Positions 1 through 8,456 of a stretch of DNA of 64,000 nt are shown here, one piece after another; position 1 is the first letter of the stretch, and each line of letters begins with the position of its first letter. This DNA is from Streptomyces sp. A3M-1-3 (GTDB taxonomy: Bacteria; Actinomycetota; Actinomycetes; Streptomycetales; Streptomycetaceae): NCBI RefSeq assembly GCF_024213665.1, contig NZ_JANAVP010000009.1, forward strand, positions 1 to 64,000. The letters are read 5' to 3'. The notes below the pieces were generated by a model. That model saw nothing but the letters and a program-made list of their open reading frames with translations. It ran no database searches and was not told the DNA's origin. The translations under genes and the position numbers were made by a program.

Positions 1-58
1 GACCCAGAAACCTCCCTTTCAGTTCCTCCCGGTTGAACCGGGGATACAACAGAGCGCC

Positions 59-268
59 TCATGGCGCACCGGCGTTGGTGACCAGCTCCGAGAGGAGCAG
101 TACTGCCGTCTCCGCCGGCTCCTCGGGGATCTTCCAGTCGGTCAGCTGCTGCCGTAAGACAGCGCGTGCACGGCCGACGCTTCGGCGGTGTCGGGGGAAC
201 AGGTGACCGGCTTCGCCTGTAGCGGGGGAGTCTTCGGCGGGGTGGGCGGTTTGGTGGGCAGGGGGCAT
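59..268 (-). pseudogene. Truncated anti-sigma-type ATP-binding protein (HATPase_c)
   Basis: The reading frame gives 69 residues starting at an ATG preceded by GGAGGG. The end, SELVTNA, is the N-box of the histidine-kinase-like ATPase fold found in small Streptomyces anti-sigma regulators, but the frame stops three residues later. Removing one G after the N-box restores VRH, the usual continuation (VTNAVRH). That frame then runs only about 13 more residues before another stop and shows no DxG or G-box motifs. The gene therefore looks frameshifted and also cut off. Family members are normally about 130-170 residues. It is divergent from the DUF5753 regulator, the standard place for the ATPase member of WhiJ/AbaA-like cassettes. 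Loss of function is inferred. Confidence 0.7.
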
Positions 269-348
269 TGGGCCCTCCTTGGCGTGCGGCGGGCATGACC
301 GAACTGGGCGAACCTGTAGTGGTGTTGCTACATGGAGTCGCCTGCTTC

Positions 349-404
349 GCTAGCATGGCTCTGTCGCTGGACTACTGCAATCGCTTCGGCGGAATGCAAT
401 TGCA
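349..404. promoter_or_regulatory. Candidate operator/promoter region of the DUF5753 cassette
   Basis: Two small palindromes lie between the divergent cassette genes: GCTAGC at 349-354, within a partial direct repeat (GCTACATGG at 327-335 and GCTAGCATGG at 349-358), and TGCAATTGCA at 395-404, which sits 22 bases before the regulator start. Autoregulation is typical of such cassettes. The assignment is an inference from symmetry only. Confidence 0.3.
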
Positions 405-426
405 CTTTCACTGTTAGGGGTGAGGC

Positions 427-1284
427 ATGGCAGCGAGCCCAACCGTTCGTAGGCGGATCCTCGGCATGGAGCTGCGCAAGCTCCGGGAGGGCCGGGAGCT
501 GACATCGGAGGCCGCCGCGGCGGAAATGGGCTGGCATCCCTCGAAGATGAGTCGGCTCGAGGGTGGACGGAGCGGCCTGCGCGGGCCGGACGTTGGCCGG
601 CTCCTCGACCTGTACGGCATCAGCGATGCCGGTGAGCGGGAGGCGCTGGCCGATCTGGCGCGTGAGGGTCGCAGGCGTGTGTGGTGGCAGCCGTACAACG
701 ACGTGCTTGCGAAGCACTACGCGAGCTTTATCAGCTTCGAGGTCGAAGCCTCGGCGATCCGCAACTACCAGGTCAGCGCGGTGCCCGGACTGTTGCAAAC
801 CGCTGACTACGCACGGGTGCTGACCCGGTCATCCAACCCTGAATACTCGCCGGAGGATGTCAACGCCCTGGTCGAGGTGAGGTTGGCACGGCAGAACGCG
901 GCCTGGGAGCGGGAAGAGCCTCTGAAGCTTTGGGCGATCTTGGACGAGGCCGTAGTCCATCGAGCCGTCGGGGGGCCTGCCGCGATGGCCAAGCAGTTGC
1001 AGCGTCTGATTGCGGCCTCGGAGATGCCCAACATCACTCTGCAGATCTTGCCGTTCACGGCGGGCGCCCATGCGGGCATGCCGGCGCCCTTCCTGATCCT
1101 TGGCTTCCCGGTACGTGACGACCTCGATGTGGTGTACCTGGAGAGCCATACCAGTAGCCTCTACCTCGAACGCGAGGAAGACTTGGAGCACTACGGTCGT
1201 GCGTTCGACCTGATGCGCGCTGCGGCGCTGGACATCGGACCTTCACGCGACCTCATGGCTCGACTGGTGAGGAAACTCGATTGA
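427..1284 (+). CDS. XRE helix-turn-helix regulator with DUF5753 (WhiJ-like)
   Basis: This is a 285-residue transcription regulator. Residues about 15-70 form an XRE-type helix-turn-helix (RRILGMELRKLREG, then EMGWHPSKMSRLEGG). Residues about 95-275 match DUF5753, with the typical opening YQVSAVPGLLQTADYAR and a later MPNITLQILPF segment. The start is an ATG at 427 with GGGGTGAGG just upstream. The TTG start of the DUF397 gene overlaps its stop, so the two are probably translationally coupled. In Streptomyces such proteins (WhiJ family) are DNA-binding repressors of development or antibiotic production that work with a DUF397 partner and often an ATPase. Here the ATPase partner is broken. The family call is firm; the regulated genes are unknown. 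Confidence 0.92.
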   Translation: MAASPTVRRRILGMELRKLREGRELTSEAAAAEMGWHPSKMSRLEGGRSGLRGPDVGRLLDLYGISDAGEREALADLAREGRRRVWWQPYNDVLAKHYASFISFEVEASAIRNYQVSAVPGLLQTADYARVLTRSSNPEYSPEDVNALVEVRLARQNAAWEREEPLKLWAILDEAVVHRAVGGPAAMAKQLQRLIAASEMPNITLQILPFTAGAHAGMPAPFLILGFPVRDDLDVVYLESHTSSLYLEREEDLEHYGRAFDLMRAAALDIGPSRDLMARLVRKLD

Positions 1285-1502
1285 AGAATCAGGTCGGTTC
1301 GAGGTTGGACGGCGCAGGCGTGGTCTGGCGCAAGAGCAGCTACAGCGGGGCGCAGGGCGACTGCGTCGACGTCGCGCGCTTCGATGATGTCGCCGCGATC
1401 CGGGACTCGAAGGACCCCCGTGGTCCCGTCCTCGCCTTCGAGGCCACCACCTGGGACGTGTTCGTCGCCGACGTGAAGCGGGGCGGATTCCCCTCTGTAT
1501 GA
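1281..1502 (+). CDS. DUF397 domain protein
   Basis: This small acidic protein of 73 residues is a single DUF397 domain. It shows the diagnostic WRKSSYSGAQGDCVDVA, RDSKDPRGPVLAF and a closing W..F pattern. It starts at a TTG that overlaps the stop codon of the upstream DUF5753 regulator by four bases, indicating coupling. DUF397 proteins accompany DUF5753 regulators across actinomycetes and are thought to modulate them, in an antitoxin/toxin-like or co-regulator relationship. The precise activity is not established. Confidence 0.92.
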   Translation: MKNQVGSRLDGAGVVWRKSSYSGAQGDCVDVARFDDVAAIRDSKDPRGPVLAFEATTWDVFVADVKRGGFPSV

Positions 1503-1516
1503 CCGTGTACAGGAAC

Positions 1517-1544
1517 AAAGCCCCCGGAGTTCAATGGGGGCTTT
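1517..1544 (+). terminator. Rho-independent terminator after the DUF397 gene
   Basis: A perfect 9-bp stem (AAAGCCCCC at 1517-1525 with GGGGGCTTT at 1536-1544) encloses a 10-base loop. It lies 15 bases after the DUF397 stop and separates the regulator cassette from hsdR. Confidence 0.8.
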
Positions 1545-1674
1545 CGTGCCACCGGGGTGATCTTTCCACACCACCTGGAGCACAATGGAGCTTCGGATCA
1601 AGCCGGAGACGCCGACGCCCCGCACACGGTCGCGAACCTGACGCGCCGCGACGGCACGGGGAGGGGTGCGGACC

Positions 1675-4600
1675 GTGGCGCGCAGCGAGGTGGAGCGGGA
1701 CGAGGTCGAGACGCCGTTCGTCCAGCAGCTCAAGGCGATGGGCTGGCAGCACGTCCATGGGCCGGACCTCAAGAGGGAGGGCCGCGCTTACGAGGACGTA
1801 TTACTCAAGCAGCGGCTGACGACGGCGGTCAAGAAGATCAACCGGCTGCACGGCGGCAACTCCCCGTGGATGACCGACGACCACGCCGCCCGCGCGATCG
1901 CCGAACTGCAGGCCGTCTCCGCCGGCAGCGACGGCCGGCGTCTGCTCGACGCCAACTTCACGTCGACCGCACGGCTGTTGAGCGGCACGCAGATGCCCGG
2001 CGTCAAGGCGCACCGGGGGCAGGACCCGCACGTCGAGTACATCGACTACCGGCCCGACGAGGAGGCCGGCGGCCGGGAGATCACCGAGCGGAACGACTTC
2101 CTCGCCGTCACCCAGCTCGAAGTACGTACGTCCGGCGGGGAGAAGTCCGTCCTGGACATCGTCCTCTTCGTCAACGGCATTCCGCTGGTCGTCGTCGAAT
2201 GCAAGAGCCCCGACCTCGCCAACCCGATAGGTGACGCGGTCCGGGACCTGCGCGCGTACTCCGGGAACCCCCTCGCGTACGACGAGCGCAAGGACAGACG
2301 GGGGGCCGTGCCACCCGGCGTGCCCCCGCTGTTCAAGACGGTGCAGCTAGTGATCGCCGCCGATGGGCGGACCGCCCAGCTCGGCACCATCTCCTCCGAC
2401 GAGGAGCACTACGCGGCCTGGCGCAGCGTCTCGCCCGAGAGGGACTCGGTGCTGCGGCGCGAACTGCGGGCCGCCGGGCTGCTGAAGGTTCCCAGCGATG
2501 ACGCGGACAAGGCCCAGCCTGACGGCCGCGTCCCGGCCATCCGCAAGGCGCTGCCCGAGCTGACCGAGCAGCAGAAGCTCATCGGGGTCGTACTGCGCCC
2601 GGCCCATCTGCTGAACATCGTCCGCCACTACGTCATAGCTCTGCCGGTCAAGGGCAGCACGAGCGGCGCTCGCCGGATCAAGGTGGTCTGCCGCCACCAG
2701 CAGTACCGGGCCGTGGAGAAGATGCTGCTCAAGCTCCGCACCGGCCGTACCCGGCTCGACCTGGGCGCCGTGCGTGATGAGCGCGGTGGTGTCATCTGGC
2801 ATACGCAGGGCTCCGGCAAGAGCCTGTCGATGGCGTTTCTGACCCGGCGGCTGCACATGCATCCGGACCCGGAGCTCAACCAGTTCACCGTCGTCGTCGT
2901 CACGGACCGCACCCAGCTCCAGGACCAGCTGTCCGGCGCGCTGCGCGTCAGCGGCAGCGAGGTGGACATCGCGAAGACGCAGGCTGATGTCGAGGGGATG
3001 CTGAAGCGCGGGCGGCGTGGGGTCGTCTTCGCGATGATCCAGAAGTACGGCGGGCGCTTTGCCTTCGAGGGCGATGCGGACGGCGGGGGCGGGGACGACC
3101 GGGACCTGGCGGAGGAGTTCCAGGACGAGCAGGCCCGTATCGATGCGGGAGAAGATCCGGCCCGCTTGGGCGAGAAGCCGGAGGAGAAGGGCGAGGGGAA
3201 CGAGACCGGGGAGAAGTTCCGGCGTCCGACATTCCCGGAGTGCAGCACATCACCCCGGTACCTGGTGATGGTCGATGAGGCGCACCGCTCGCACACGTCC
3301 GTACTACACGCCTGCCTGCGCAAGGCGGTGCCGAACGCGGCATACGTCGGCTTCACCGGTACGCCGATCACGAAGGGCAGACTGACGGACACCTTCCGGA
3401 TCTTTGGCGGCGAGCCCGCCCAGCCCTACATCGACCGCTACTCGATGGACGAGGCCGAGACCGACGGCGTGGTGGTGCGCGTCCGCTACGAAGGGCGTGC
3501 CGGGGAAGGGAAGGTCAAGGACGGCAAGAAGCTCGACGCCAAGTTCGACGACCTCATCAAACACCGCAGCGCCGAGGAGAAGCAGGCGTTGGCGCGGCGA
3601 TGGAGCAACCCCACCGAGCGGGACATCGCCGAGTCGGCGCCGATGATCCGCAAGAAGGCCTTGGACATGCTGGAGCACTACGTGACATCCGTGCTCACGG
3701 CGGGATTCAAGGCTCAGGTGGCCGCCGTCAGCCGGGTGGCAACCGTGCGGTACCGGGCGGCGCTCAGGGATGCCCGTGATGAACTCCTTGCGAGGGTTGC
3801 GCACTTCACCAGCCAGCCGTTCCCCGGTCGGGGTGTCGAGACGCTGGAGTACGCCGAACTGGTGCTGCTGCGGACCTGGCAGTACCGGAGCCTGCTGCGG
3901 CGGATCGCTTTCGTGCCGGTCATCTCGGCCGGCGCGGAGCGCAAGGAACGGCGCTGGCTGGAGTGGACGGATCCCACCCGTCGCGACAGGCACATCGAGC
4001 GCTTCCTGCAGGACCTGCCCCAGCTCCGGCCCGCCAAGGCGCCTTATCTGGAGGGCGCACCGGCCAATCCCCGCGTGACCGCGGCCGCCAAGCCTTCGCT
4101 CTCGCAGTCCAGCGCGCTGCCGTGGAGCCCGCCGAGCCCGCGCATGGGACAGACCGGGCGAGTCGACCACGGGGACGAGGAGGACACACCCATCGCGTTC
4201 CTCATCGTGAAGTCGATGCTGCTGACCGGCTTTGACGCGCCTATCGAACAGGTGCTGTACCTGGACCGGCCGATCCGGGACGCGGAGCTGCTGCAGGCCG
4301 TGGCCCGGGTCAACCGGCCGGCTTCCGGGAAGGACGCCGGCTTTGTCGTCGACTATTACGGGGTGTTCGCGAATCTCGCGCAGACGCTGGCCGCGTACCG
4401 CGAGGACACCTACGTGATGGGCTCGCTGCTCGACATCGAGGCCGAGCTGCCCGGTCTCCGAGAGGCGGCCGAGAACGTTCAGGAGTGCCTCGACGACCTG
4501 GGCATCACCGACCTGGACGCCCCGGGCGGTCTGCCGCGCGCCGTGCTCCTGCTCAACGACGAGAGCGACCGGCACGGCTTCGACGAGGTGTTGGGGACGT

Positions 4601-5391
4601 TTCTGCGGTCCGTCGACCGGGTGCTGCCGCACGAGGACGCGCTGGACCACATCCCGGACGCCCGCCGGTGGGCCATGCTGCAGAAACGCGTACGCCGCCA
4701 TTATCGGGACGCGCCCGGCGGCACCTTCACCCTGCGTGCGTACGGGCGCAAGGTGCGCGAAATGATCGCTGACCATCTGGAGCTGGAGTCGGTCGAGCAG
4801 AGGATTCCGCCCGTGTCGATCACCGACGCGGCCTTCGACCTGGCGGTCCGTGAGGTCCAGGAGCACTCGCCGCGGGAAGCCGCCGCCGAGATGCAGCATG
4901 CTCTGCGCTTCCACCTGGAGGAGCGGGTACGGCGTGAGGATCCTGCCCGGTACAACACGCTCTCCCAGGCTCTTGCGGACGTACTGGAGAGTCTGCGCGA
5001 CCGCTGGGAAGACCAGATCGAAGAACTCGGCGACCTCATCGAGCAGGCGCGCAGCGAGGTGGCTGATGATCCGCGGCTGGTCGGTCTGAGCCGTATGGAA
5101 CGACGCGTGTACGGAATTCTGGAGGAGCGGTTTACGGCGGATCCGGCGTTCGACAACCCTGGGGCGGAGCAGCTGAGGGGCTTGGCGACGGGTGTCTGCG
5201 AGGTCATCGACGTTGTCGTGGGCCGGGTTTCCTACCGGGGCCGGTCGCAGGACGTCAGCTATCTCGCGGCGCACATCGTGGAGCGGCTGCGGGACGTGGT
5301 GCCGATGCCGCACGGTGTGAACTTCGACGCCCTCGAGCGGCTGGGGGAGTACATCGCCGCTTTCGCGGGGGACACGCACGGCTCACGCTGA
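1675..5391 (+). CDS. hsdR: Type I restriction enzyme R subunit (HsdR)
   Basis: This is the restriction/translocation subunit, about 1238 residues. The N-terminal nuclease shows a PD-(D/E)xK-like pattern (DIVLFVNG, then VVVECKSP, near residues 160-178). The superfamily 2 motor follows: HTQGSGKS (Walker A, about 375), VDEAH (about 533), GFTGTP (about 558), LLTGFDAP (about 850) and QAVARVNRP (about 875). The C-terminal third is the helical region that normally binds HsdM/HsdS. All key motifs are present and the length is somewhat above the usual 1000-1100. A GTG at 1675 is preferred because GAGGGG lies 9 bases upstream; an in-frame GTG at 1666 is too close to that site. No hsdM or hsdS is present in the window. 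The YgjP-like gene follows two bases after the stop. Confidence 0.93.
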   Translation: MARSEVERDEVETPFVQQLKAMGWQHVHGPDLKREGRAYEDVLLKQRLTTAVKKINRLHGGNSPWMTDDHAARAIAELQAVSAGSDGRRLLDANFTSTARLLSGTQMPGVKAHRGQDPHVEYIDYRPDEEAGGREITERNDFLAVTQLEVRTSGGEKSVLDIVLFVNGIPLVVVECKSPDLANPIGDAVRDLRAYSGNPLAYDERKDRRGAVPPGVPPLFKTVQLVIAADGRTAQLGTISSDEEHYAAWRSVSPERDSVLRRELRAAGLLKVPSDDADKAQPDGRVPAIRKALPELTEQQKLIGVVLRPAHLLNIVRHYVIALPVKGSTSGARRIKVVCRHQQYRAVEKMLLKLRTGRTRLDLGAVRDERGGVIWHTQGSGKSLSMAFLTRRLHMHPDPELNQFTVVVVTDRTQLQDQLSGALRVSGSEVDIAKTQADVEGMLKRGRRGVVFAMIQKYGGRFAFEGDADGGGGDDRDLAEEFQDEQARIDAGEDPARLGEKPEEKGEGNETGEKFRRPTFPECSTSPRYLVMVDEAHRSHTSVLHACLRKAVPNAAYVGFTGTPITKGRLTDTFRIFGGEPAQPYIDRYSMDEAETDGVVVRVRYEGRAGEGKVKDGKKLDAKFDDLIKHRSAEEKQALARRWSNPTERDIAESAPMIRKKALDMLEHYVTSVLTAGFKAQVAAVSRVATVRYRAALRDARDELLARVAHFTSQPFPGRGVETLEYAELVLLRTWQYRSLLRRIAFVPVISAGAERKERRWLEWTDPTRRDRHIERFLQDLPQLRPAKAPYLEGAPANPRVTAAAKPSLSQSSALPWSPPSPRMGQTGRVDHGDEEDTPIAFLIVKSMLLTGFDAPIEQVLYLDRPIRDAELLQAVARVNRPASGKDAGFVVDYYGVFANLAQTLAAYREDTYVMGSLLDIEAELPGLREAAENVQECLDDLGITDLDAPGGLPRAVLLLNDESDRHGFDEVLGTFLRSVDRVLPHEDALDHIPDARRWAMLQKRVRRHYRDAPGGTFTLRAYGRKVREMIADHLELESVEQRIPPVSITDAAFDLAVREVQEHSPREAAAEMQHALRFHLEERVRREDPARYNTLSQALADVLESLRDRWEDQIEELGDLIEQARSEVADDPRLVGLSRMERRVYGILEERFTADPAFDNPGAEQLRGLATGVCEVIDVVVGRVSYRGRSQDVSYLAAHIVERLRDVVPMPHGVNFDALERLGEYIAAFAGDTHGSR

Positions 5392-5393
5392 GC

Positions 5394-6209
5394 GTGACGG
5401 GCAGAATGGCCGCCGTGCCAGTGACCGAGACCGTGCCCGTGACATCCGCCGACCTGCTTCCGGACGGCGGGCTGCTTCAGGTGGACGGGCTCGTCCTGAT
5501 GGTGCGGATCAGCCCACGCCGTACCCGGCTCGGTCTCACCATTGAGCGGGACGGGTCGGTTGTCGTACGCGCCCCCGAGGGGTGCGTTGCGGCGCGTGCC
5601 GAGGAGTTTGTGCGCGGGCACCGTCAGTGGATCGAGAGCAAGCTTCGGCTGCGCGGATCCATGCAGCCTTTGCACACCCCACGGGCACTCGTCGACGGTG
5701 AGGTGTTCCGTTATCTCGGGCGGGCTCACAGGCTGCTGCTGGTGGACGAGCCCGGCATGCCGGTGCGGATGGTGGCTGGCCGGCTGAGGCTGGACCGGAC
5801 CGAGGCGGTGGACCCGGTGCGCGGCGGACGAGCGGTTGTCGACTGGTACACGCGCGTGGGACGGGCTTGGGCGAGCGGGAGGTTCCAGCCGTGGGCAGCG
5901 CGGATGGATGTACCCGAACCCGAGCTCAAGGTGAGCGATCTCGGGCTTCGCTGGGGCGCGTTCACCCCCGCGGAAGCCACGCCAGGCGGACGTATGGCAC
6001 TGAACTGGGCCGTCTTCCAGTTGCCAATGCATCTGGTCGATTACGTCATCGCGCATGAGCTGGCCCATGTGCGCGTCGCCGGGCATGGCGCCGAATATTG
6101 GCGTCTGCTGCGCAGGGCCATCCCCGAATGCGAGGAGCTCAAGGCGGAACTCGACGATCTGGGGCGGAGAGTCTGGCTGGGGACCGTTGCGGTCCGTAGA
6201 GAGCATTGA
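5394..6209 (+). CDS. YgjP-like zinc metallopeptidase (DUF45 / M48-like)
   Basis: This is a 271-residue protein with the YgjP/DUF45 layout. An N-terminal segment (RISPRRTRLGLTIERDG) precedes a C-terminal zinc site, HELAH at about residue 220 followed by H in GHGAEYW about 10 residues later, giving the HExxH...H ligand set. The GTG start lies two bases after the hsdR stop, so co-translation is likely; an ATG at 5406 is an alternative. Genes of this family are regularly found beside type I restriction subunits, but their role (processing of a restriction subunit, or a separate defence step) is unproven. The operon position argues for a restriction-linked function. Confidence 0.88.
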   Translation: MTGRMAAVPVTETVPVTSADLLPDGGLLQVDGLVLMVRISPRRTRLGLTIERDGSVVVRAPEGCVAARAEEFVRGHRQWIESKLRLRGSMQPLHTPRALVDGEVFRYLGRAHRLLLVDEPGMPVRMVAGRLRLDRTEAVDPVRGGRAVVDWYTRVGRAWASGRFQPWAARMDVPEPELKVSDLGLRWGAFTPAEATPGGRMALNWAVFQLPMHLVDYVIAHELAHVRVAGHGAEYWRLLRRAIPECEELKAELDDLGRRVWLGTVAVRREH

Positions 6210-6362
6210 GAGGGCGAACGAGAGCTACCTACTGGGCTGGTCTGGCCGAAACGAACACCACAGCTGGTTGGGATTTGCAGCTGCCACCCCTGTGATCCGT
6301 GTTGTTAGAGTGGCTGGAGGGATCAAGCCAGCCTGGACGCAGCGGACTTCAAGGGGGGCGGG

Positions 6363-6758
6363 ATGGATCACGCCGATCTCGACGTGTCGGAAGGACAGTT
6401 GGCGAAGCTCGTCGATGACCTCGACGAAATGCAGGGCTACCTCGAGCGCCAGACCAAACACATGGACCAGATTGTCGACAGCGTCGCGGCCGGCTGGCGC
6501 GGAACGACCGCCTCCGTGTACCGGGAGCTGCACAAGGGTGTCGCCGAGGACGCGGTGCGGATCCGGCAGGTGCTGATCCTGATCGAGGAGGCAACCCGGC
6601 TGGGCAAGGACGGCTTCAGCGAGCAGGAGCTGGACACTTTGCAGCGGCTCAGGAAGATGCAGGACTCCGAGGATGTCGCGACCGAGGCACGGGCGATGTC
6701 GGAGTCCGGCCCGCCGACGGGAGCCGAGTCGCCGCGCAGCCGCATTCTGGACGTGTGA
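6363..6758 (+). CDS. WXG100-like protein, larger member
   Basis: This 131-residue, mostly helical, signal-less protein carries a central AAGWRGTTAS turn corresponding to the WXG motif, with long amphipathic helices on both sides and a polar C-terminal tail. It starts at an ATG after GGGGGGCGGG and lies 15 bases upstream of a second WXG100 gene. WXG100 proteins are small dimeric partners or substrates of type VII secretion and serve as the helical heads of polymorphic toxins. The ESX core (EccC and others) is not in the window, so export would depend on a machine encoded elsewhere. Confidence 0.8.
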   Translation: MDHADLDVSEGQLAKLVDDLDEMQGYLERQTKHMDQIVDSVAAGWRGTTASVYRELHKGVAEDAVRIRQVLILIEEATRLGKDGFSEQELDTLQRLRKMQDSEDVATEARAMSESGPPTGAESPRSRILDV

Positions 6759-6773
6759 GTACGGGGGGGAATC

Positions 6774-7076
6774 ATGCCGGACGACGACCACATAACCGTC
6801 GACTTCGCCACGCTGCGGAGGCTGTCGGGAGAGCTCGAGGACATCCTCAAGACACTCAACGAGAAGCTGGACGGGCTCTACGACCGGACTGAGAAGGTGG
6901 TCCTGAGCTGGGAGGGCGAGGCGCGCGAGGCGTTCGTCGACCAGCTCGACAAGTGGGACAGGTCCGCCCAGGACCTCCAGGCCGCGCAGGCCTGGCTCCA
7001 TGAGGTGGTGGTCAAGGGCCACCTGAACTACGCGGCCGCGCACCGGTCCGTACTGCACGGCTGGGGCGGAGCCTGA
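6774..7076 (+). CDS. WXG100 family protein
   Basis: This is a 100-residue WXG100 protein of canonical length. The LSWEGEAREAF turn sits between two long helices (LRRLSGELEDILKTLNEK upstream and VDQLDKWDRSAQDLQ downstream). Its stop overlaps the start of the next gene (TGATG), which ties it translationally to the toxin-head protein. It is likely a partner that forms a heterodimer with the larger WXG100-like protein or chaperones the downstream effector. Type VII secretion dependence is known for the family and inferred here. Confidence 0.9.
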   Translation: MPDDDHITVDFATLRRLSGELEDILKTLNEKLDGLYDRTEKVVLSWEGEAREAFVDQLDKWDRSAQDLQAAQAWLHEVVVKGHLNYAAAHRSVLHGWGGA

Positions 7077-7753
7077 TGGGTACGCCCGTTCAGCCGCCGT
7101 CCCAGAACGGCACCATCGACGTCAAGCCGTCCGACCTGCACCGGGTCTCAGGAGGTGTGGCCGGCCAGCAGTCGTTCCTGGACCGGGGAGCCAAGGAGCT
7201 GATGAAGGCGCTGGGCGAGTACCCCGACGCCGGCGGGTACGGAACGGCTCCGCAGGCCTTCTCCAAGGCGTACATGAAGGTCGGCAGCCGGTTCCTGGAG
7301 GTCTGGGCCAAGAGTGTGGTGAGCGTCGGAGGTGCCGCGGTCGGATTCACCACGACGGCCAACAACTACGCGAAGGCGGAGGCCGCCGCCCACCCGACGG
7401 GCAAGCAGCAGGCCGTTACCCAGCCTCTGCCGGCTGTGATCGACCAAGCCCCGAACTACGGCTCGGTGCCGGATCTCAAGTGGGGTGACGACGACGGCGG
7501 CGACGGCTTCATCCGCTCGCTGCTTGAATGGGTTCCGGAGCCGGTACGGGACGTCCTCCGCCCGGTCGTGAAGCATGCCTTCCGCATGGGGAAAGTGGCG
7601 GATGTCTATCCGTATCCGCAGCAGCATTATCTGAATGATGCACACGGTGTGAACGCCGCGGCGGGCGACACGAGATCGGTGCGGGTGGCGCTGAAGTACA
7701 AGGAGGGCATCGACCCGCCGTTCGTCGTCGTCACCTCCATGCCGATCCCCTAG
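7076..7753 (+). CDS. Short toxin-head protein of a WXG100 locus
   Basis: This 225-residue protein has no signal peptide. Its first roughly 120 residues (KPSDLHRVSGGVAGQQSFLD through VGFTTTANNYAKAE) form a WXG-like helical head of the kind that begins long polymorphic toxins in Streptomyces. An acidic linker (WGDDDGGDGF) follows. A short tail ends in strands (VRVALKYKEGIDPP, then FVVVTSMPIP), where larger family members carry linkers and a separate toxin domain. The tail could be a compact nuclease of the BECR-like sort or a remnant; I cannot assign it. The start overlaps the preceding WXG100 stop. The gene after it could encode its immunity protein. Confidence 0.7.
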   Translation: MGTPVQPPSQNGTIDVKPSDLHRVSGGVAGQQSFLDRGAKELMKALGEYPDAGGYGTAPQAFSKAYMKVGSRFLEVWAKSVVSVGGAAVGFTTTANNYAKAEAAAHPTGKQQAVTQPLPAVIDQAPNYGSVPDLKWGDDDGGDGFIRSLLEWVPEPVRDVLRPVVKHAFRMGKVADVYPYPQQHYLNDAHGVNAAAGDTRSVRVALKYKEGIDPPFVVVTSMPIP

Positions 7754-7773
7754 TAGCAAAGGGCAGTTGCCAC

Positions 7774-8439
7774 GTGCAGTCATACACAGCGGCCGTATTC
7801 AACAGTGGCCCGGTGGTAAGGCTCATCGACCTCGCGATCAGAGTCCAGGAGTCCACAGGAGCGCTGTCCCTGGATGAGGAGATCCGGCGGTACATCCGGG
7901 TGGTAAGGAAGTCGGACACAGCGGAGTGGTCCTGCTCCGCTCACGCGGCCGCAGCTCTGCTGGACTTTGTCGGCGACTTCCTTGCGGCCGGCGGACTGGA
8001 TTCAGCTCCGCCAGAATTCAGACAGAAGTTGGCCCAGGCTTCGGAAGGGATCGAGCCCGCAGAATATCTGCAGACGCTCGCCGGAATTGTCCGAATCCTG
8101 GACCGCGATCTTCCGCCCGAATACAGCGAGCTTCCCATGAACACCTGGGAGGTGGGCCTGACCTTTCCTCTGCTCAGAGGTTTCACCGCCGCCCTGACCG
8201 ACGATCTCGAATCCGTGACTCTTTCGGATTCGGTGCGTGCCTACATTGCTACCGAGCATCCATTCTGTCCTGAATCACTTGCCCCTTGGGCAGCCGAGGC
8301 GCACCGCGCGCTGGTTCTTTTCCCGGATGCGGAGTCGCTGCAGGCGAATCTTCTGCAGCCCATTCCGTGGATCTCCGCCGACGCCCTGCGTGAACTGCTC
8401 CGAACGGTCGACGAACACATGATGCGGGAGCATCGATGA
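7774..8439 (+). CDS. Unrecognised protein, possible immunity protein
   Basis: This is a 221-residue soluble, acidic, mostly helical protein of no family I can name. It starts at a GTG with AAAGGG about 10 bases upstream and lies 20 bases after the toxin-head gene, the usual position of an immunity gene. Base composition is visibly lower in GC than its neighbours between about 7900 and 8350, with many A- and T-ending codons, which suggests recent acquisition. Its TGA overlaps an ATG (ATGA) leading into the RNase A-type toxin fragment. The immunity role is inferred from context only. Confidence 0.6.
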   Translation: MQSYTAAVFNSGPVVRLIDLAIRVQESTGALSLDEEIRRYIRVVRKSDTAEWSCSAHAAAALLDFVGDFLAAGGLDSAPPEFRQKLAQASEGIEPAEYLQTLAGIVRILDRDLPPEYSELPMNTWEVGLTFPLLRGFTAALTDDLESVTLSDSVRAYIATEHPFCPESLAPWAAEAHRALVLFPDAESLQANLLQPIPWISADALRELLRTVDEHMMREHR

Positions 8440-8456
8440 ACATGGAGGGCAGAGCG

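Noticed and set aside
3304..5379. 691-codon open frame antisense to hsdR
   Set aside because: High-GC antisense shadow; the plus-strand frame carries all HsdR helicase motifs and the minus frame resembles no family.
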